From assembly GCF_026340255.1 (NCBI RefSeq), contig NZ_JAPEPJ010000003.1:310001-374000 (forward strand): a stretch of DNA of 64,000 nucleotides, given 5' to 3'. Positions 37,377 to 46,623 of the stretch are shown one piece after another. The notes beneath the pieces were generated by a model. That model did no database searches, had not been told where the DNA came from, and saw nothing but the letters and a program-made list of their open reading frames with translations. How positions within the stretch are numbered: the first letter of the stretch is position 1; every line of letters begins with the position of its first letter. The position numbers and the translations under genes were made by a program. The stretch is from Streptomyces sp. NBC_01408 (GTDB taxonomy: Bacteria > Actinomycetota > Actinomycetes > Streptomycetales > Streptomycetaceae).

Positions 37377-37505
37377 GGTCAAGGGTGACGCACACAACAA
37401 TTCGGCCGCGGCCGCCGCTTGGCCGAGTTCGGCGGAGCCGACCCTACCGCTTGTTTTCCTGTGGATCTTCAATGAACTGCCTGTGACGTTCTTGTGACTA
37501 TCCGC

Positions 37506-37524
37506 CGAGGTAAGCCTTTCCTAA
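37506..37524 (+). promoter_or_regulatory. Second iron box, upstream of the A-PCP-acyltransferase gene
   Basis: On the minus strand the site reads TTAGGAAAGGCTTACCTCG, about 15 of 19 positions of the consensus. It ends 9 bases before the GTG start at 37534, so a bound repressor would cover the transcription and translation start. Confidence 0.72.
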
Positions 37525-37533
37525 GATGCGCCC

Positions 37534-40116
37534 GTGACAGTCCTTCCCGACCTGTTCCCAGGCACCACATCCGTCCCGTTCGCCCACGGGCTCGCCGCCC
37601 ACGGCGACCGGACCGCCGTCATCACGGCCGACGGCCGGGTCAGCTACGCCGAGCTGGCCGCGCGCGTGGACGCGACGGCCCGCCGCCTCGGCCGGGAGCG
37701 CCGTCTGGTCCTGCTGGTCGGTGCCAACACCGTCGACGCCCTCGTCGTCCACCTCGCCGCCCTCGCGGCCGGACACCCTGTGCTCCTGGTGCCGGGCGAC
37801 CACCCCGAAGCCGTCCAGTCCCTGATCGACGCGTACGACCCGGACGTCGTGGCCCACCCCCAGGGCGGGGAATGGCTGCTCGACGAGCGACGCGCGGTCT
37901 CGGCGCACGAGCTGCACCCGGACCTCGCCCTGCTGCTGAGCACCTCGGGCTCGACCGGATCGCCGAAGCTCGTCCGGCTGTCACACGAGAACCTCCAGGC
38001 CAACGCGGAGTCCATCGCGCAGTACCTGGACATCCGGGACACCGACCGCGCCGCGACCACCCTGCCCCTGCACTACTGCTACGGCCTGTCCGTCGTGCAC
38101 AGCCACCTGCTGCGCGGCGCCGGACTGATCCTGACCGACCTGTCGGTCGCGGACACCTGCTTCTGGGACCTCTTCAGGGCGGGCCGGGGGACGACCTTCG
38201 CCGGGGTTCCGTACACCTTCGACCTGCTCGACCGGGTCGGTTTCGCCACCATGGAACTGCCCCACCTGCGCTACGTCACCCAGGCGGGCGGCCGCCTGGC
38301 GCCCGACCGGGTCCGGCGGTACGCCGCACTCGGCCGCGCCGCCGGCTGGCAGCTCTTCGTCATGTACGGCCAGACCGAGGCGACGGCCCGCATGGCCTAC
38401 CTGCCGCCGCACCTCGCGGAAACCCGCCCCGAGGCGGCGGGAATCCCGGTCCCCGGCGGCTCCTTCCGCCTTCAGCCGCTGCCCGACAGCCCCGACGGGA
38501 GCACCGGCGAGAGCACCGACGAGAACACCGGCGAACTGGTCTACTCGGGCCCCAACGTCATGCTCGGTTACGCCCGCACCCCCGCCGACCTCGCGCGCGG
38601 CCGGACCGTGCACGAACTCCACACCGGCGACATCGCGCGCCGCACACCCGAGGGTCTGTACGAGATCGTCGGCCGGAGCAGCCGGTTCGCGAAGATCCTC
38701 GGCCTGCGCATCGACCCCGGGCAGGTCGAGGCGATGCTCGCCCGACACGACGTCACCGCCCTGTGCACCGGCGACGACGAGACCCTCTGTGTCGCGGCCG
38801 TGGGTGCCGGCGACTCCGAAGCCCGCCGGATAGCCAGGCTCGTGGCTCGCGACTGCGGTCTGCCGGCCCGCGCTGTCCGCGTCCGGATCCTGGCCGACCT
38901 CCCCCGCCTGCCCACGGGGAAGCCCGACTACCAGGCGGTGCGCGCCCTGACCCGTCCCGCGCCTGATACCGCGACCGGCCCCGGTGCCACGCCCGACGCA
39001 GTCCCCGAAAGCCTGCGCCTGCTGTATGCGCGGATCCTCGACCGCACGGACGTGACGGACGAAAGCTCCTTCGTCAGCCTGGGCGGCGATTCACTCTCGT
39101 ACGTCGAGATGTCGATCCAGCTCGAAGAGCGGCTCGGCCACCTGCCCGCCGGCTGGCACACCACCCCGATCCGGGATCTCAGGCCGCCCGAGCAGGCGGG
39201 CCCCTCCCGCAGGCGGACCCTGGAGACAAGCGTCGCGCTCCGCGCCCTGGCAATCCTCTGCATCGTCGGCTCGCACATCCATGTGTTCGGCATCAAGGGC
39301 GGGGCGCACATCCTGCTCGCGGTCGCCGGATACAACTTCGCCCGCTTCCACCTCACCACTGCCGAACGGCGCGTACGCATACGCCGGGGCTGGACCAGCA
39401 TCGCCCGCGTCGCGCTGCCGAGCATGGCCTGGATCGGCCTGATCCTGCTCCTCAACGACGATTACACGCTCGCCAATCTCTTCCTGCTCGATGGCGTCAC
39501 GGGGCCCGACGACCTCAAGAGCGGCATGCACTTCTGGTTCATCGAGGCTCTCGTCTACATCCTGATCGCCGCCGTCGGCCTCCTGAGCCTGCCCGCGGTG
39601 GACCGGTGGGAGCGCCGCTTCCCGTACACCCTGCCCCTCACACTCGCCGGGCTGGGACTGCTCACCCGCTACGACCTCGTCGGCCTGCCCGCCCGCGAGC
39701 AGATCCCCGACGCCATCACGGTCTTCTGGCTGTTCGCGCTCGGCTGGGCGGCGGCCAAGTCCACCACCGTGCGACAGCGCCTGCTGATCACCGCCGCGGC
39801 CCTGGCCACCGTGCCGGGCTTCTTCCCCGGCGACCCCGGCCGCGAAGCGATCATCATGGCCGGATTCGCGCTGCTGGTCTGGGTACCCAGCCTCCCCAGC
39901 CGCGAGCGCCTCAACCAACTGGCCGGCCTCCTCGCGACCAGCTCCCTGTACATCTACCTGACCCACTGGCAGATCTTCCCGCTCATCGACGGGTTCTCCC
40001 GGCACCTGGCCTTCCTCGCCTCACTCCTCTTCGGCATCGCCTACGCCGCCGGCGCCGCCCGTCTGACGCGAGCAGTGTCCGCGCGGACGAGGGCCGGCGG
40101 CGTCCGGACCCGCTGA
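37534..40116 (+). CDS. Adenylation - carrier protein - acyltransferase 3 fusion, iron-regulated
   Basis: An 860-residue three-part protein. Residues 1-480 are an AMP-dependent ligase with the P-loop STSGSTGSPK (136-145), the A5 motif VMYGQTEATARMAY, the A7/A8 region LHTGDIARRTPEGLYEIVGR and the catalytic Lys motif LPTGKPDY. Residues about 490-555 are a carrier protein with the phosphopantetheine Ser520 in SLGGDSLSYVE. Residues about 565-855 are a membrane acyltransferase-3 domain with about ten hydrophobic segments (LRALAILCIVGSHIHVFGIK; ATSSLYIYLTHWQIFPLIDG). It could load an acyl or amino acid onto its own carrier and transfer it across or within the membrane. GTG start behind an iron box, divergent from fbpABC. 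Substrate unknown. Confidence 0.88.
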   Translation: MTVLPDLFPGTTSVPFAHGLAAHGDRTAVITADGRVSYAELAARVDATARRLGRERRLVLLVGANTVDALVVHLAALAAGHPVLLVPGDHPEAVQSLIDAYDPDVVAHPQGGEWLLDERRAVSAHELHPDLALLLSTSGSTGSPKLVRLSHENLQANAESIAQYLDIRDTDRAATTLPLHYCYGLSVVHSHLLRGAGLILTDLSVADTCFWDLFRAGRGTTFAGVPYTFDLLDRVGFATMELPHLRYVTQAGGRLAPDRVRRYAALGRAAGWQLFVMYGQTEATARMAYLPPHLAETRPEAAGIPVPGGSFRLQPLPDSPDGSTGESTDENTGELVYSGPNVMLGYARTPADLARGRTVHELHTGDIARRTPEGLYEIVGRSSRFAKILGLRIDPGQVEAMLARHDVTALCTGDDETLCVAAVGAGDSEARRIARLVARDCGLPARAVRVRILADLPRLPTGKPDYQAVRALTRPAPDTATGPGATPDAVPESLRLLYARILDRTDVTDESSFVSLGGDSLSYVEMSIQLEERLGHLPAGWHTTPIRDLRPPEQAGPSRRRTLETSVALRALAILCIVGSHIHVFGIKGGAHILLAVAGYNFARFHLTTAERRVRIRRGWTSIARVALPSMAWIGLILLLNDDYTLANLFLLDGVTGPDDLKSGMHFWFIEALVYILIAAVGLLSLPAVDRWERRFPYTLPLTLAGLGLLTRYDLVGLPAREQIPDAITVFWLFALGWAAAKSTTVRQRLLITAAALATVPGFFPGDPGREAIIMAGFALLVWVPSLPSRERLNQLAGLLATSSLYIYLTHWQIFPLIDGFSRHLAFLASLLFGIAYAAGAARLTRAVSARTRAGGVRTR

Positions 40117-40288
40117 GGGCCGGCCGGTCAGGACAGGAAGCGTCTCCACCGCGCTCCGGGCAGCCCGCGCCGGTCCGCAACCGCGGCGCTCATCACTTCC
40201 TACGACCCTTGCCCGGGCGGGCAGTTGGATCGCACGCTCTTCCGGAAGCGGCGCCCAGGACCCGGCGGATGCTGGTTATGATCACGGC

Positions 40289-40705
40289 GTGCTGACAGCT
40301 TGGTCGCCTTCCGGCGGCCAGTCGACCCTCTCGCAGGCTTGTCGACTGGTCACCGCCGGGCTGGCCTTGCTCCTCATCGCCCTGCTCGGCATGTGCTGCT
40401 CGTTGCCCGAACACGGCGCAGGAGCCGCCACGACGGTCGCCTCCGTCTCCCTCGCGGACACGGCAGGCCGGACAGCGGCGTCTGATGCGGGCTGCTCCGA
40501 CGCCGAAGGCCACTCCACGGACGAGGGTGCGGCGCGCCGCTCGAACGCACCGTCGCGTGCGGCGGACAAGCCCGTCCTCACCGAAGCGCTGGATGAGGGG
40601 CAGGCTTCCCGGACCCCGGGGCGTGCGCGACCGGCTGAGCAGTCGAAGCGATCTCCTGCCACGCCCGCGGCGCACCTCAGATCACAGGCCGTCCTTCAGG
40701 TGTAG
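40289..40705 (+). CDS. Small membrane-anchored hypothetical protein
   Basis: A 138-residue protein from a GTG start. One hydrophobic segment (LVTAGLALLLIALLGMCCS, about 20-40) precedes a hydrophilic, low-complexity tail with a few Cys and His (AGCSDAEGHSTDEGAARR). No ribosome-binding site is seen, but TATGAT at 40276-40281 lies 8 bases before the GTG and could be the -10 of a leaderless transcript. It resembles the next small gene in layout. Function unknown. Confidence 0.45.
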   Translation: MLTAWSPSGGQSTLSQACRLVTAGLALLLIALLGMCCSLPEHGAGAATTVASVSLADTAGRTAASDAGCSDAEGHSTDEGAARRSNAPSRAADKPVLTEALDEGQASRTPGRARPAEQSKRSPATPAAHLRSQAVLQV

Positions 40706-40882
40706 GCGTCGGAGCTTCCGACGACACCCCATGCGCTGCGGAGTTCACGGATCTGCCCACAAGACGGCGATATGTTCAACCGTCTCGGCCTCTGGCGCTT
40801 GAATCCCGCTGCCCCCGCGCGCACCCGCCCACGTCGCTTCCCCGTCCGCCGGCCGAGGAGGTGACTGCCGCACGGAGGACCT

Positions 40883-41323
40883 GTGCTCCGCCTGCCTCTG
40901 CCACGCCTCACCCGCCGGGTTCCGTCCTGGCCGGGCGTCCTGCTTGCCTGCGCGTTGAGCGTGCTGCTGCTGGCTGCCGTCCACTGTTCCTCGTACCTCG
41001 TCAGCGACGGTCACCAGCACCTCTCTCTGTCCGCGCCGGCCCAGCCGGCCACGCCGGCCGGATACGAGGAGCCCTCCGACGAGCCGCGGTTCCCGGACCG
41101 TCCTCAGCACGATCACGGCTCCGCCTGCGCTTCTCCCTGCCTGACCACTTGGGCCTCAAGCGCGGTGCAGCGCCGCGCCGAGGCGACCGCAGCCCTTCTC
41201 GGCCCGGACCCCGGGACGGTCCAGGCCGAGCCGGCAACCACGCCGGTGCCCCACACCGGTAGATCGTCCATAGCCCGCACCGGTCGCTCCACGCTGGCCG
41301 ACGTCTGCCGGTGGCGGATCTAG
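40883..41323 (+). CDS. His/Cys-containing small membrane or secreted protein
   Basis: A 146-residue protein from a GTG with GGAGG just upstream (40874-40878). The N-terminus is a signal or anchor (SWPGVLLACALSVLLLAAVH). The exposed part contains potential metal ligands in two places (SSYLVSDGHQHLSLS and PQHDHGSACASPCLTTW). This layout, signal, His-rich region and Cys pair, is seen in small streptomycete proteins sometimes linked to metal handling (DUF6153-like), but I cannot assign the family securely. It precedes the cysteine-synthase-like gene by 132 bases. Confidence 0.55.
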   Translation: MLRLPLPRLTRRVPSWPGVLLACALSVLLLAAVHCSSYLVSDGHQHLSLSAPAQPATPAGYEEPSDEPRFPDRPQHDHGSACASPCLTTWASSAVQRRAEATAALLGPDPGTVQAEPATTPVPHTGRSSIARTGRSTLADVCRWRI

Positions 41324-41455
41324 ACCACTCGTCCCGCAGCCGCACGCGGCTGCCGCATGCCGTCCCCCGGGCCGGAACCCCTGTTCCTGATGCCCGCCGA
41401 CCACGGCATGCCCTCCGAACGAGTAGTCGACGCCACCACGAACGAAGGCACAGCC

Positions 41456-42583
41456 ATGCATGCTTCGACCACCGACCCGTCCGCCACCGGCCGCACGGCC
41501 CTGTCAGAACTGGTGGGCAACACCCCGCTGCTGCGCATCTCCGAACCCCTCGCCCCGGCAGGACGGGGCTTCTGGGCGAAGCTGGAGGGCTTCAACCCCG
41601 GCGGCATCAAGGACCGTCCCGGCCTGCACATGGTCGAACGGGCGCGTACGCGCGGCGACCTGAAGCCCGGCGCGAGGATCATCGAGTCCACCAGCGGAAC
41701 CCTGGGCCTGGGCCTCGCTCTGGCCGGCATGGCCTACGGGCACCCGGTCACCCTGGTCACGGACCCGGGCCTTGAGCCGTCCATGACCCGGCTCCTGGTC
41801 GCGTACGGCGCCCAGGTCAACGTGGTCTCCGAGCCGCACCCCACCGGCGGCTGGCAGCAGGCCCGCCGCGACCGCGTGCAGCAGCTCATGGCCCAGCACG
41901 CGGGCTCCTGGTGCCCGGACCAGTACAACAACCCCGACAACACCGCCGCCTACACCCCGCTCGCCCTCGAACTGGCCACCGAGCTGCGGCACATCGACGT
42001 ACTGGTGTGCAGCGTCGGCACCGGCGGCCACTCCGCCGGGATCTCACGGGTACTGCGACAGCTCTACCCGGACCTGACGATGGTGGGAGTGGACACCATC
42101 GGCTCGACGATCTTCGGGCAGCCCGCCCGGCCGAGGCTGATGCGCGGGCTGGGGTCGAGCATCTACCCCCGTAACGTCGCCTATGACAACTTCAGCGAAG
42201 TGCACTGGGTCTCCCCCGCCGAAGCCGTGTGGACCTGCCGCCGGCTGGCCGGCTCCCACTACGCCACCGGCGGATGGAGCGTCGGAGCGGTCGCGCTGGT
42301 GGCCGGCTGGCTCGCCCGGTCGCTTCCGAAGGAGGCACGGATCGCGGCCGTCTTCCCGGACGGCCCGCAGCGGTACCTCGGCACCGTCTACGACGACGGC
42401 TACTGCGCCGCCCACGGTCTGCTCGACTCCCCGCCCGCCCCGGAACCGGACCTGATCGGCCGACTGGACGAGAAGGAGGTCACCCGCTGGACCCGCTGCA
42501 CCACCGTCGTCGACCCGCTCACCCTCGTCGGTGACGGCAAGACCGACACCTCCGGCGGACCCGAGGCCCGGGAGGCCCGGTGA
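41456..42583 (+). CDS. PLP-dependent cysteine synthase family protein
   Basis: A 375-residue fold-type II PLP enzyme. The PLP lysine lies in [19 protein letters not shown], the substrate loop is [15 protein letters not shown], and the PLP-phosphate loop is [14 protein letters not shown]. It is longer than CysK/CysM (about 310 aa), with a C-terminal extension of about 50 residues. Family members make cysteine, homocysteine-type thioethers, or diaminopropionate-type amino acids (SbnA). ATG at 41456 with GAAGG upstream. Coupled to the MFS gene (GTGA), which suggests that its product is exported, or its substrate is imported, by that transporter. Confidence 0.88.
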   Translation: MHASTTDPSATGRTALSELVGNTPLLRISEPLAPAGRGFWAKLEGFNPGGIKDRPGLHMVERARTRGDLKPGARIIESTSGTLGLGLALAGMAYGHPVTLVTDPGLEPSMTRLLVAYGAQVNVVSEPHPTGGWQQARRDRVQQLMAQHAGSWCPDQYNNPDNTAAYTPLALELATELRHIDVLVCSVGTGGHSAGISRVLRQLYPDLTMVGVDTIGSTIFGQPARPRLMRGLGSSIYPRNVAYDNFSEVHWVSPAEAVWTCRRLAGSHYATGGWSVGAVALVAGWLARSLPKEARIAAVFPDGPQRYLGTVYDDGYCAAHGLLDSPPAPEPDLIGRLDEKEVTRWTRCTTVVDPLTLVGDGKTDTSGGPEAREAR

Positions 42584-43881
42584 AGGACACGATCAAGCAG
42601 GTCCGCTCGTACGACCGCAGCGTCCAGCTCCTGATGGTCAACCAGTTCGCCATCAACCTGGGCTTCTACATGCTGATGCCGTACCTGGCCACCTATCTGG
42701 CCGGGCCGCTGGGGCTGGCGGCCTGGCTCGTAGGGCTGATCCTCGGGGTGCGCAACTTCAGTCAGCAGGGCATGTTCCTCATCGGCGGGACACTGGGCGA
42801 CCGGCTCGGCTACAAGCCGATGATCATCGCGGGACTCGTGCTGCGCGTGATCGGGTTCGCGACGCTCGGCCTGGTCGAGTCGGTGCCCGCGCTGCTGGCC
42901 GCGTCGGCGGCCACGGGCCTGGCCGGGGCCCTGTTCAACCCGGCCACCCGGGCCTACCTGGCGGCGGATGCGGGTGAGCGCCGTGTCGAGGCGTTCGCCC
43001 TGTTCAACGTCTTCTACCAGGCGGGCATCCTGCTCGGCCCGCTGGTCGGCATGGTGCTGACGGGCGTGGACTTCAGCGTCACCTGCCTGGTGGCGGCCGG
43101 CATCTTCGCGATCCTGAGCATCGTCCAGATCTGGGCCCTGCCGGCCCGCCGCGCCGACCACGCCGACACGGCGGAAGGGGGACGTGAGGGCATCCTGCGG
43201 CAGTGGCGGGGGATGTTCTCGAACCGTCCGTTCCTGCTGTTCTCCCTGGCCATGATCGGCTCGTACGTCATGACCTTCCAGGTCTACCTGTCCCTCCCGC
43301 TGGAGGTCAGGCGCCTGGGCGGTGAGGGTACGTTCGGCACCGCCGCGGTGGCGGTCCTGTTCGCCGTCTCCGGGCTGAGCACGATCGTCCTCCAGACCAG
43401 GGTCACCGCCTGGTGCAAGGCCCGGATGGAACCGGGCCGTGCGCTGACGTGGGGACTGCTGGCGATGGGAGCGGCCTTCGTCCCCCTCCTCGCGGCGTCG
43501 GCGGTCCCGGTACCGGACAGCGGGGTGGGTCTGTGGCTGCTGGCCGGACTTCCGTCGGCCATGGCGGCGCTGCTGCTGGCGGTCGGCACGATGATCGCCT
43601 ACCCCTTCGAGATGGACACCATCGTCCGCCTCGCGGGCAACCGTCTCGTGGCCACGCACTACGGCCTCTACAACACCATCTGCGGAATCGGCATCACGGT
43701 CGGCAACCTCGTGATGGGCATGGCGCTGGACGCGGCCCGGGAAGCGCGCGTGCCCGCGCTGCCCTGGCTGGCGCTTCTCCTGCTCGGCCTGGCCTGCGCG
43801 GCCGCGCTCCACGCGTTGAACCGCACCGGCAGGCTGTCACCCGGGCAAGCGGAGGGGGAACGTCAGGCAGTGACCGCCTGA
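42580..43881 (+). CDS. MFS transporter (DHA1-like)
   Basis: A 433-residue, twelve-helix major facilitator. The family A-motif region is [20 protein letters not shown], with segments [20 protein letters not shown] and [20 protein letters not shown]. It resembles the MdtH-like drug:proton antiporter branch. GTG at 42580 overlaps the stop of the PLP-enzyme gene (GTGA). Followed by a hairpin terminator and a convergent TetR gene. It probably exports a small polar metabolite linked to the PLP enzyme. Confidence 0.9.
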   Translation: MKDTIKQVRSYDRSVQLLMVNQFAINLGFYMLMPYLATYLAGPLGLAAWLVGLILGVRNFSQQGMFLIGGTLGDRLGYKPMIIAGLVLRVIGFATLGLVESVPALLAASAATGLAGALFNPATRAYLAADAGERRVEAFALFNVFYQAGILLGPLVGMVLTGVDFSVTCLVAAGIFAILSIVQIWALPARRADHADTAEGGREGILRQWRGMFSNRPFLLFSLAMIGSYVMTFQVYLSLPLEVRRLGGEGTFGTAAVAVLFAVSGLSTIVLQTRVTAWCKARMEPGRALTWGLLAMGAAFVPLLAASAVPVPDSGVGLWLLAGLPSAMAALLLAVGTMIAYPFEMDTIVRLAGNRLVATHYGLYNTICGIGITVGNLVMGMALDAAREARVPALPWLALLLLGLACAAALHALNRTGRLSPGQAEGERQAVTA

Positions 43882-43936
43882 GACAGAGTGCTGGGCCGTG
43901 AGTGCCGGGCCGTGAGTGCCGGGGCTTACGGAGGTG

Positions 43937-43960
43937 GGGCGGCGGCCAATGCCGCCGCCC
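43937..43960. terminator. Hairpin between convergent MFS and TetR genes
   Basis: GGGCGGCGGC and GCCGCCGCCC form a perfect 10-bp stem with a CAAT loop, in the gap between two convergent stops. Confidence 0.85.
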
Positions 43961-43962
43961 TG

Positions 43963-44592
43963 CTACGGAGCCGACTGCACGGCACCGCCGAGGAGAACGG
44001 CCAGCAGCCGCCCCGTGGTGGCCTTCGGCTCCTCGCTCCGGCCGGAAACACCTGTCATCAGCAGGTGGTGGATCGTGCCGACGAGCGCGAGCGCGATGGT
44101 GGCAGCGTCGGCGTCCGCGGGCAGCCGGCCGCCGCGCTGCTCCCCCTGCAGGTAGACGGTGAAGGCGTGCTGGATCGCATCGAAGGCGGGCGCGCCGGCC
44201 TGGAAGCCCTGCCGGGTGTGCAGCGCGGCTGCCGGGCGCGTCATCGCAAGCCCCACCACCGCCGGGGGCAGGGCCTCCAGCAGGGCGAGGGCGACTTCCT
44301 GCAGGTTGGCCGCCACCGTGGCCTGCCCCACCTTCGCCTCCAGCGCCTCGGCCTGGCGGGCGCTGCGGGCGAACCGGTCCAGGACCAGCTCGGCGACGAA
44401 TTCGTCCAGGCCGGCGAAGTGCGCGTGCAGGACACCCTTGCCGCAGTCCGCCTCCGCTGTGATCGCGCGGCTGGTCAGGGCCATCGCGCCGTCGCGGGCC
44501 ACCACCCGCTCCGCAGCCGCGAACAGCCGGCCGCGCAAATCCGGAATCGCCACTCCACGAGGTGACACAACAGCCCCTTCCACCAAGCCCAT
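43963..44592 (-). CDS. TetR/AcrR family regulator
   Basis: A 209-residue TetR-type repressor. HTH: RGRLFAAAERVVARDGAMAL, ITAEADCGKGVLHAHFAGL. The C-terminal ligand domain contains DAATIALALVGTIHHLLMTG. I favour the ATG at 44592 because two tandem operator-like inverted repeats lie immediately upstream (44597-44639), although in-frame ATGs exist within them. Divergent from the methyltransferase gene, which it probably represses together with itself. Confidence 0.87.
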   Translation of the reverse strand: MGLVEGAVVSPRGVAIPDLRGRLFAAAERVVARDGAMALTSRAITAEADCGKGVLHAHFAGLDEFVAELVLDRFARSARQAEALEAKVGQATVAANLQEVALALLEALPPAVVGLAMTRPAAALHTRQGFQAGAPAFDAIQHAFTVYLQGEQRGGRLPADADAATIALALVGTIHHLLMTGVSGRSEEPKATTGRLLAVLLGGAVQSAP

Positions 44593-44596
44593 TGCG

Positions 44597-44639
44597 AGTA
44601 TGGGCATTCGCCCATACTGTTTGGGCACTTGCCCATACT
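44597..44639. promoter_or_regulatory. Two tandem TetR operators
   Basis: Site 1 is AGTATGGGC-ATTC-GCCCATACT (44597-44618), a perfect 9-bp inverted repeat. Site 2 (44619-44639) has TTGGGC-ACTT-GCCCAT with a diverged outer left half. They sit between the divergent TetR and methyltransferase genes, spaced by two helical turns. Confidence 0.88.
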
Positions 44640-44683
44640 AGGGCCGGGCGCCGTACTGCGCTCCGGCGGGAGGGAGTTCACCC

Positions 44684-45538
44684 ATGGGTCAATTCGTCAA
44701 CACCGCACAGGCCGAGGCGTGGAACGGCTACGAGGGCGAGCAGTGGGCCCGCAGCGCGGACCGCTGGGACGCCGTCAACGACGGCTTCAACCAGCCCCTC
44801 CTGGAGGCCGCGGCCATCTCGGCGGCCGATCGGGTACTGGACATCGGCTGCGGGGCCGGCCGCACCACCCGACTCGCGGCCCGGCGCGCCCAGCAGGGTC
44901 GGGCACTGGGGCTGGATCTGTCCGGCCCGATGCTCGAGAAGGCTCGCGGCAGCGCCCTGCGTGAAGGCCGGGAGAACGTCTCCTTCGTCCAGGGCGACGC
45001 CCAGGTCCACCCCTTCGAGGCCGACGCCTTCGACGTGGTCATCAGCCGCTACGGCATGACGTTCTTCACCGACCCCGTCGCCGCGTTCTCCAACCTCCAC
45101 CGCGCAGTGCGGCCCGGCGGGCGGCTGGCGTTCATCTGCGCGGCCGAGGCCGAAGCCAACGAGTGGCTCCGGGCGTTGGCCTCGCTCGACGGCATCCTGC
45201 CGATCGGCGGCTTCGGCAGGCCGGGCGCGCCCGGCATGTTCTCACTCACCGAACCGGACCGCATCCGCGCCCTGCTCACCGCGAGCGGCTTCGTCGAAGC
45301 CGACGTGCAGCGGGTCGAGACCCCCGGCAACTGGGGAATCGACGCCGCGGACGCGGCCGCCTTCCTGCTGGACTCCGGCCCTGGACGCCATCTGCTCGAC
45401 CAGGTCAGCACCGAGGCACAGGCCGAGGCACGGCTGGTGCTGACCGACGCCCTGCGCGGCTACGAAGCGAACGGAGCGGTGTGGCTGCGCAGCAGTTCCT
45501 GGCTGGTCACCGCGGAACGGGGCCGCATGGCGGCCTGA
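44684..45538 (+). CDS. SAM-dependent methyltransferase
   Basis: A 284-residue class I methyltransferase. SAM-binding motif I is VLDIGCGAGRTTRLAARRA, followed by LGLDLSGPMLEKAR, NVSFVQGDAQVHPFEADAFD and VVISRYGMTFFTDPVAAFSN. Start MGQFVNTAQAEAWNGYEGEQ at 44684 with GGGAGG upstream. It is the likely target of the divergent TetR repressor, so it may act on a toxic or signalling small molecule that also binds TetR. Substrate unknown. Confidence 0.9.
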   Translation: MGQFVNTAQAEAWNGYEGEQWARSADRWDAVNDGFNQPLLEAAAISAADRVLDIGCGAGRTTRLAARRAQQGRALGLDLSGPMLEKARGSALREGRENVSFVQGDAQVHPFEADAFDVVISRYGMTFFTDPVAAFSNLHRAVRPGGRLAFICAAEAEANEWLRALASLDGILPIGGFGRPGAPGMFSLTEPDRIRALLTASGFVEADVQRVETPGNWGIDAADAAAFLLDSGPGRHLLDQVSTEAQAEARLVLTDALRGYEANGAVWLRSSSWLVTAERGRMAA

Positions 45539-45582
45539 TCGGCAGGGTGATCCCGAAAGGCGCCGAGCCTCTTCGCGAGAGG

Positions 45583-46162
45583 TCAGGCCGGGGTGCGCAG
45601 CCCCACCAGGAGCCGGTCGAGCGCCTGCTCCGCGGCGCGGATCCCCGCCCCGCGCGATCCAGAGCGCGGCCTCGTTCATCGCCCCCGAGAGCAGCCGGAC
45701 CACGGGCTCCACCGGCTGATCGGCGATGATCCCGGCTGCGGCGAGCGCCGTCAGGGCCTCTGCGAGGTGCCGGGCGGAGGACTCTTCGTCCAGGGCCCGC
45801 CACTCGTCCCAGCCCAGCACGGTCGGCGCGTCGACCAGCAGGATCTGCCGCACCGCCGGGTCGGTCCCCGCGGCCAGGAAGGCCCGGCAGCCGGCCCGGA
45901 GCTGCTCCCAGAGGTCCTCGTAGCGCTCGGCCGCGGTCGCGACCCGCTCACCCAGCTCCTGCTGGACCTCGGCGACGACGGCCCGGAAGAGCCCCGCCTT
46001 GCTGTCGAAGTGGTGGTAGGCGGCCCCCTTGGTGACCCCGGCGTCCCGTGCCACCTCGGCCAGCACGACCTGGTGGTACCCGTCGGCGGCGAACCGCCGC
46101 CGCCCTTCGACCAGCAGCGCCTGCCGCGTGGCCGCCCGCTGCTCCGCCCGCTTGACCGCCAT
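45583..46162 (-). pseudogene. TetR family regulator, frameshifted near its 3' end
   Basis: The frame from ATG 46162 encodes a TetR protein ([60 protein letters not shown]) up to MNEAALWIARG near 45650. There an extra G in a GGGG run throws it out of frame; reading the other frame restores the expected tail IRAAEQALDRLLVGLRTPA and a stop at 45583-45585. Only the last ~20 residues are affected, so partial function is possible, and a sequencing error cannot be excluded. The start codon directly abuts a truncated VOC gene with no promoter room. Confidence 0.72.
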
Positions 46163-46469
46163 GAGCCTGCGTCGCCCCGACGCCCCGCAGTACGAACTGG
46201 CCCTCCTGGACCACGACCACCCGACCGTCCCCGAGGGCCATCGGGTCGCACTCCGGGGCGGCTTGCTGCTGAACTTCGAGGTCGACGACGTGGACTCCGA
46301 GCACCAGCGACTCGTGGCGGAGGCCGGCCTGCCCGAGGTACTGCCGCTGCGCACCGAGGAGTTCGGCCAGCGCCACTTCATCGTCGCCGCCCCCGACGGC
46401 GTGCTGATCGACGTCATCACCGTCGTCCCGCCCAGCGAGGAGTACGCCGCCCAGTACACGGACGCCTGA
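46161..46469 (+). pseudogene. VOC (glyoxalase-like) family protein, N-terminal half missing
   Basis: About 102 residues, from [19 protein letters not shown] to [15 protein letters not shown], match the second half of a vicinal-oxygen-chelate protein ([33 protein letters not shown]). Normal single-domain members have another ~50 residues before this point, with the first beta-alpha-beta unit. Here the frame starts at an ATG overlapping the divergent TetR ATG, so the N-terminal half and the promoter region appear to have been deleted. Confidence 0.7.
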
Positions 46470-46480
46470 TCCCCCGGGCC

Positions 46481-46607
46481 GGGCCGGCCTTACCGGCCCC
46501 GAGTCTTCTCCGGCAGGCAGAACGACACCCCGCCAGGAAGGTGCCCGGCGTGCGACGACGGCCCCACCCCGGAATCCATGAGTCCGGAAGCCGGGACCGG
46601 GCCGTCG
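46481..46607. terminator. Hairpins between convergent VOC remnant and oxidase gene
   Basis: GGGCCGG-CCTTA-CCGGCCC (46481-46499) and CGACGGCCC (46556-46564) pairing with GGGCCGTCG (46599-46607) form two hairpins in the gap before the oxidase stop, likely terminating the oxidase transcript. Confidence 0.6.
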
Positions 46608-46623
46608 CCCCCGTTCGTTTCGT

